DNA of 8,365 nt from Reyranella sp. GTDB taxonomy: Bacteria; Pseudomonadota; Alphaproteobacteria; Reyranellales; Reyranellaceae. The stretch covers positions 1 through 8,365 of the forward strand of contig JAKFVZ010000553.1 in NCBI GenBank assembly GCA_021732965.1. The letters are read 5' to 3'. The notes under the pieces are model-generated. The model searched no databases. It had not been told where the DNA came from and worked only from the letters and a program-made list of their open reading frames with translations. This document shows, piece by piece, positions 6,053-8,365 of this stretch. The translations under genes were made by a program, and so were the position numbers. The stretch's first letter is position 1. Every line of letters starts with the position of its first letter.

Positions 6053-6711
6053 GAGCGCAGTGCCTCGATGTTGGCCGCGTAGCGTTCGGGACCGCCGGTG
6101 AAGACGGCCGTTCCGGCGACGAGGACGTCGGCGCCGGCCTTGATGCAGCGCTTCGCGGTCTCGACGTTGACGCCGCCATCGACTTCCAGGTCGATCGGCT
6201 TGCCCAGCGCGTCGATCGCCTTGCGCAGGGCGGCGATCTTGGCGAGCTGGCTCTCGATGAAGGCCTGGCCGCCGAAGCCCGGATTGACGCTCATCACCAG
6301 CACGAGGTCGAGGTCGCCCAGAACGTGCTCGACGGCCGACAGCGGCGTCGCCGGGTTGAGGACGATGCCCGCCTTGCGGCCGAAGCTCTTGATGAGCTGG
6401 ATCGTGCGATGGACATGCGGCCCGGCCTCGGGATGGAACGAGATCACGTCGGCGCCGGCATCGACATAGGCCGGCACCAGCGGATCGACCGGCGAGATCA
6501 TGAGATGGACGTCGAAGGGCTGCTTGCTGTGCTTGCGCAGTGCCTTCACCACCATCGGGCCGATCGTGAGGTTGGGCACGAAATGCCCGTCCATCACGTC
6601 GACATGGATCCAGTCGGCGCCGGCCCTGGTGATGGCCTCGATCTCCTGGCCGAGGGCGGCGAAATCCGCCGACAGGATGGAGGGTGCGATACGAACGGGC
6701 TTCTTGGGCAT
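6049..6711 (-). CDS. rpe: Ribulose-phosphate 3-epimerase
   Basis: This enzyme interconverts D-ribulose 5-phosphate and D-xylulose 5-phosphate in the pentose phosphate pathway and, where present, the Calvin cycle. The product has 220 residues, normal for the family, and forms a TIM barrel in the cytoplasm. It opens with IAPSILSADFAALG. Metal and catalytic residues are in place: His36 and Asp38 in WIHVDVMDGHFVPN, His69 in FDVHLMI, and Asp178 in LEVDGGVN. The methionine cap and phosphate loops are also present (VLVMSVNPGFGGQ at 137-149; VAGTAVF at 198-204). The ATG at 6711 follows the pheA stop by 7 bp, and its own stop overlaps the start of the GST gene by 4 bp, so it sits in the middle of a three-gene transcription unit. 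No oddities. Confidence 0.98.
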   Translation of the reverse strand: MPKKPVRIAPSILSADFAALGQEIEAITRAGADWIHVDVMDGHFVPNLTIGPMVVKALRKHSKQPFDVHLMISPVDPLVPAYVDAGADVISFHPEAGPHVHRTIQLIKSFGRKAGIVLNPATPLSAVEHVLGDLDLVLVMSVNPGFGGQAFIESQLAKIAALRKAIDALGKPIDLEVDGGVNVETAKRCIKAGADVLVAGTAVFTGGPERYAANIEALRS

Positions 6712-6718
6712 GGGAGCC

Positions 6719-7615
6719 TCAGGTGCCGGGACGGGTCGGGGCGTCCCAGCCCTTGCGCCGGAACGGATTGGTCGGGAAGGAGCCCAGCAGCTTCAGCTCG
6801 TCGGAGAAGAAATCCAGTTCCTCGAGCGCGAGTGCGACGTTGGGCTGGTCGGGATGGCCTTCGACCTCGGCATAGAACAGCGCCTGCTCGAAGCGGGCGC
6901 CGGAGAGGTAGCTCTCCAGCTTCACCATGTTGACGCCGTTGGTCGCGAAGCCGCCCAGCGCCTTGTAGAGCGCCGCGGGCCGGCTCCTCACGCGGAACAG
7001 GAAGGCGGTCATGCACTGTATCGTGCGCCAGTCCGGATGGGCCTCCTCGCGCGAGAAGACCAGCATGCGGGTGGTGTTGTGGTCGGCGTCCTCGATGTTC
7101 TTCGCCAGCACCTTCAGGTCGTAGATCCGGGCGGCGAGCGAGGAGGCGATGGCGCCCACGCTGGCGTCGCCGATCTCGGCGATCTCGCGGGCCGCACCGG
7201 CCGTGTCGGCATGGACCACCGGCTGCAGCTTGTTCTTCTTCAGGAAGTTCCGGCACTGGGCCAGCGCCTGGACGTGGCTCTTCACGGTCCGGATGGACTT
7301 CAGCGACGCCCCCGGGAGAGCCACCAGGCAGTGCTCGACCCGCTGGAAATGCTCGGCCACGATCTTGAGCCTGGTGTGCGGCAGCAGGCTGTGCAGGTCG
7401 GCCACCCGGCCGGCGATCGAGTTCTCGACCGGGATGATGGCCAGCTCCGCCTTGCCGGCCTGGACGGCGCCCATGGCGGCGTCGAAGGTCGGGCACGGAA
7501 GGGTCGTCATGTAGGGAAAGGCGGCGCGGCAGGCCATGTCGGAATTGGCGCCGGGCTCGCCCTGGAAGGCGATGATGTTGCTGGCGGCGGCTTTGCCGCC
7601 CCGTCCCTTGGCCAT
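6719..7615 (-). CDS. pheA: Prephenate dehydratase with ACT domain
   Basis: It converts prephenate to phenylpyruvate, the committed step to phenylalanine, in the cytoplasm. The 298 residues hold a dehydratase domain (about 13-190) and an ACT regulatory domain (about 202-275), with no chorismate mutase domain, so it is the monofunctional form. Key segments are IAFQGEPGANS (15-25), IIPVENSIAGRV (60-71), ADTAGAAREIA (136-146), and NTTRM at 180-184, the family's catalytic T-R-F/M motif. The ACT domain shows ALYKALGGFATNGVNMVKLES (215-235), the phenylalanine-binding region, so feedback inhibition by phenylalanine is expected. ATG 7615 has purine-rich GGGGAGCAAGG just upstream on the minus strand. 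It is probably first in a pheA-rpe-GST operon and is divergent from the cytochrome c gene. Confidence 0.97.
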   Translation of the reverse strand: MAKGRGGKAAASNIIAFQGEPGANSDMACRAAFPYMTTLPCPTFDAAMGAVQAGKAELAIIPVENSIAGRVADLHSLLPHTRLKIVAEHFQRVEHCLVALPGASLKSIRTVKSHVQALAQCRNFLKKNKLQPVVHADTAGAAREIAEIGDASVGAIASSLAARIYDLKVLAKNIEDADHNTTRMLVFSREEAHPDWRTIQCMTAFLFRVRSRPAALYKALGGFATNGVNMVKLESYLSGARFEQALFYAEVEGHPDQPNVALALEELDFFSDELKLLGSFPTNPFRRKGWDAPTRPGT

Positions 7616-7789
7616 TTACCTTGCTCCCCGCGTCGCGTTTCGACGCCCACCGATAGGCGAAAAACCTCGTAATATCCGGCACTTGCGACGTTCCGCCGCG
7701 CGAGCTGCCAGACGCGATGGAATACTACTGGCGGCCGTGCGGGCATGCTACAGCAGCGTCCGTAGAATTTGCCGCTCCAGGATTTGACT
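7616..7789. promoter_or_regulatory. Divergent intergenic region, pheA and cytochrome c
   Basis: These 174 bp lie between two divergent starts and should hold promoters for both the pheA-rpe-GST cluster and the cytochrome gene. A slightly A/T-rich stretch (about 7658-7676) is visible, but I cannot assign convincing -35/-10 boxes, an attenuator or an operator. AGGA at 7779-7782 is the cytochrome Shine-Dalgarno, 7 bp before ATG 7790. Confidence 0.35.
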
Positions 7790-8320
7790 ATGGCCAGTTT
7801 CAACACGATCGCAGGCTGCGTTTTGGCTTCCGCCCTCTTCGCGATGGTGGTCGGCAAGGTCTCCAATGCCGTCGTGCACCCGCACAAGCTGGACAAGCCG
7901 GCGCTCGCCGTCACCGACGAGGCGCCCGCGGCGACGGGTGCCGCGCCCGCCGCCATCGAGATTCCGCCGATCGGTCCGAAGCTGGCCGGCGCCAACGTCG
8001 AGGCCGGAAAGGCGCTGTTCCAGAAGCAGTGCTTCAGCTGCCACACGGTCGACAAGGGCGGCGCCAACAAGGTCGGCCCGAACCTGTGGGGCGTGGTCAA
8101 TCGTGCGAAGGCGAGCCATGCCGGCTTCAGCTATTCCTCGGTGATGACGGCCAAGGGCGGCGCATGGAACTACGAGGATATCGATCATCTGATCTTCAAG
8201 CCGACCGCCTACATGCGCGGCACGAAGATGGCGTTCGCCGGCCTCCCGAAGGAGCAGGATCGCGCCGACGTGATCGCCTACCTGCGCACGATGGCCGACA
8301 CGCCCGCGCCGCTTCCCTAG
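7790..8320 (+). CDS. Membrane-anchored class I cytochrome c
   Basis: The protein is a c-type cytochrome held at the periplasmic face of the inner membrane, able to pass electrons between the bc1 complex and a terminal oxidase. An N-terminal hydrophobic segment (residues about 5-24, IAGCVLASALFAMVVG) probably serves as an uncleaved signal anchor. A Pro/Ala-rich linker follows (about 38-62), then the haem domain (about 66-170) with CFSCH at 81-85 and the axial methionine in MRGTKMAF (Met147). GPNLWGVV at 97-104 is a class I landmark. The size and plan resemble CycM/cytochrome c552-type proteins of alphaproteobacteria. I prefer ATG 7790 over the in-frame TTG at 7769 because AGGA lies 7 bp before the ATG and the hydrophobic segment then begins near the N-terminus, giving 176 residues. 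The next reading frame starts directly after its TAG. Confidence 0.94.
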   Translation: MASFNTIAGCVLASALFAMVVGKVSNAVVHPHKLDKPALAVTDEAPAATGAAPAAIEIPPIGPKLAGANVEAGKALFQKQCFSCHTVDKGGANKVGPNLWGVVNRAKASHAGFSYSSVMTAKGGAWNYEDIDHLIFKPTAYMRGTKMAFAGLPKEQDRADVIAYLRTMADTPAPLP

Positions 8321-8365
8321 GTGGTTCCTTCCGACCTCGTCGAGTTGGCCCACCAGCTGGCCGAC
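8321..8365 (+). CDS. Start of a probable inositol monophosphatase/histidinol-phosphatase-family gene, cut by window edge
   Basis: A GTG directly follows the cytochrome stop, in the same frame, and the next codons read VPSDLVELAHQLAD to the window edge. This resembles the first helix of inositol-monophosphatase-family proteins (pattern DLVxxAHxLAD), which include alphaproteobacterial HisN-type histidinol phosphatases. Only 15 codons are available and no clear Shine-Dalgarno precedes the GTG, so the start and family are both tentative. If correct, it is co-transcribed with the cytochrome gene. Confidence 0.45.
   Translation, partial: MVPSDLVELAHQLAD

Noticed and set aside
7748..8353. Minus-strand open frame opposite the cytochrome c gene
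   Set aside because: The opposite strand has CxxCH, the axial-Met motif and an RBS-supported start. The antisense translation shows no motifs.

Overview
The window is high-GC, tightly packed bacterial DNA that looks alphaproteobacterial. The evidence is the gene content: a leuB 3' end, a YjgR-type HerA-like ATPase, an ACT-containing prephenate dehydratase beside a membrane-anchored class I cytochrome c, and what looks like the start of a histidinol-phosphatase-type gene. A genus cannot be fixed from this sequence alone.

Layout. Bases 2-994 (+) are leuB, missing its first few dozen codons. It converges, 12 bp away, with a YjgR/DUF853 ATPase gene (1007-2701, -). That gene is divergent from a sugar phosphate isomerase/epimerase-like TIM-barrel gene (2765-3658, +). 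Next comes an accessory insert of clearly lower GC (about 3659-4810) whose only intact gene is an HNH-endonuclease-family protein (3756-4628, -). Beyond it lies a second, divergent copy of the last ~70 codons of the TIM-barrel gene (about 4798-5027), without its 5' part and without a stop codon at the equivalent place. That copy runs into a perfect 29-bp inverted repeat with nested palindromes (5036-5116). The rest is housekeeping: a minus-strand cluster pheA - rpe - GST (7615 down to 5129, with a 7-bp gap and a 4-bp ATGA overlap), then divergently a membrane-anchored cytochrome c (7790-8320, +) and the first 15 codons of a probable inositol-monophosphatase/histidinol-phosphatase-family gene (8321 to the edge).

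How the genes relate. LeuB (leucine synthesis), PheA (phenylalanine synthesis), Rpe (pentose phosphate/Calvin cycle) and the possible HisN-like gene are ordinary metabolism; pheA, rpe and the GST gene look co-transcribed and translationally close-coupled. The cytochrome is a respiratory electron carrier.

The most interesting part is 3447-5116: an endonuclease-family gene between two allelic versions of the same gene's 3' end. The intact gene may be a hybrid whose C-terminal coding part arrived with the endonuclease gene and pushed the native 3' end downstream. This would resemble homing-endonuclease-driven C-terminus replacement. It is an inference; the duplication, the base-composition change and the HNH motif are directly visible.
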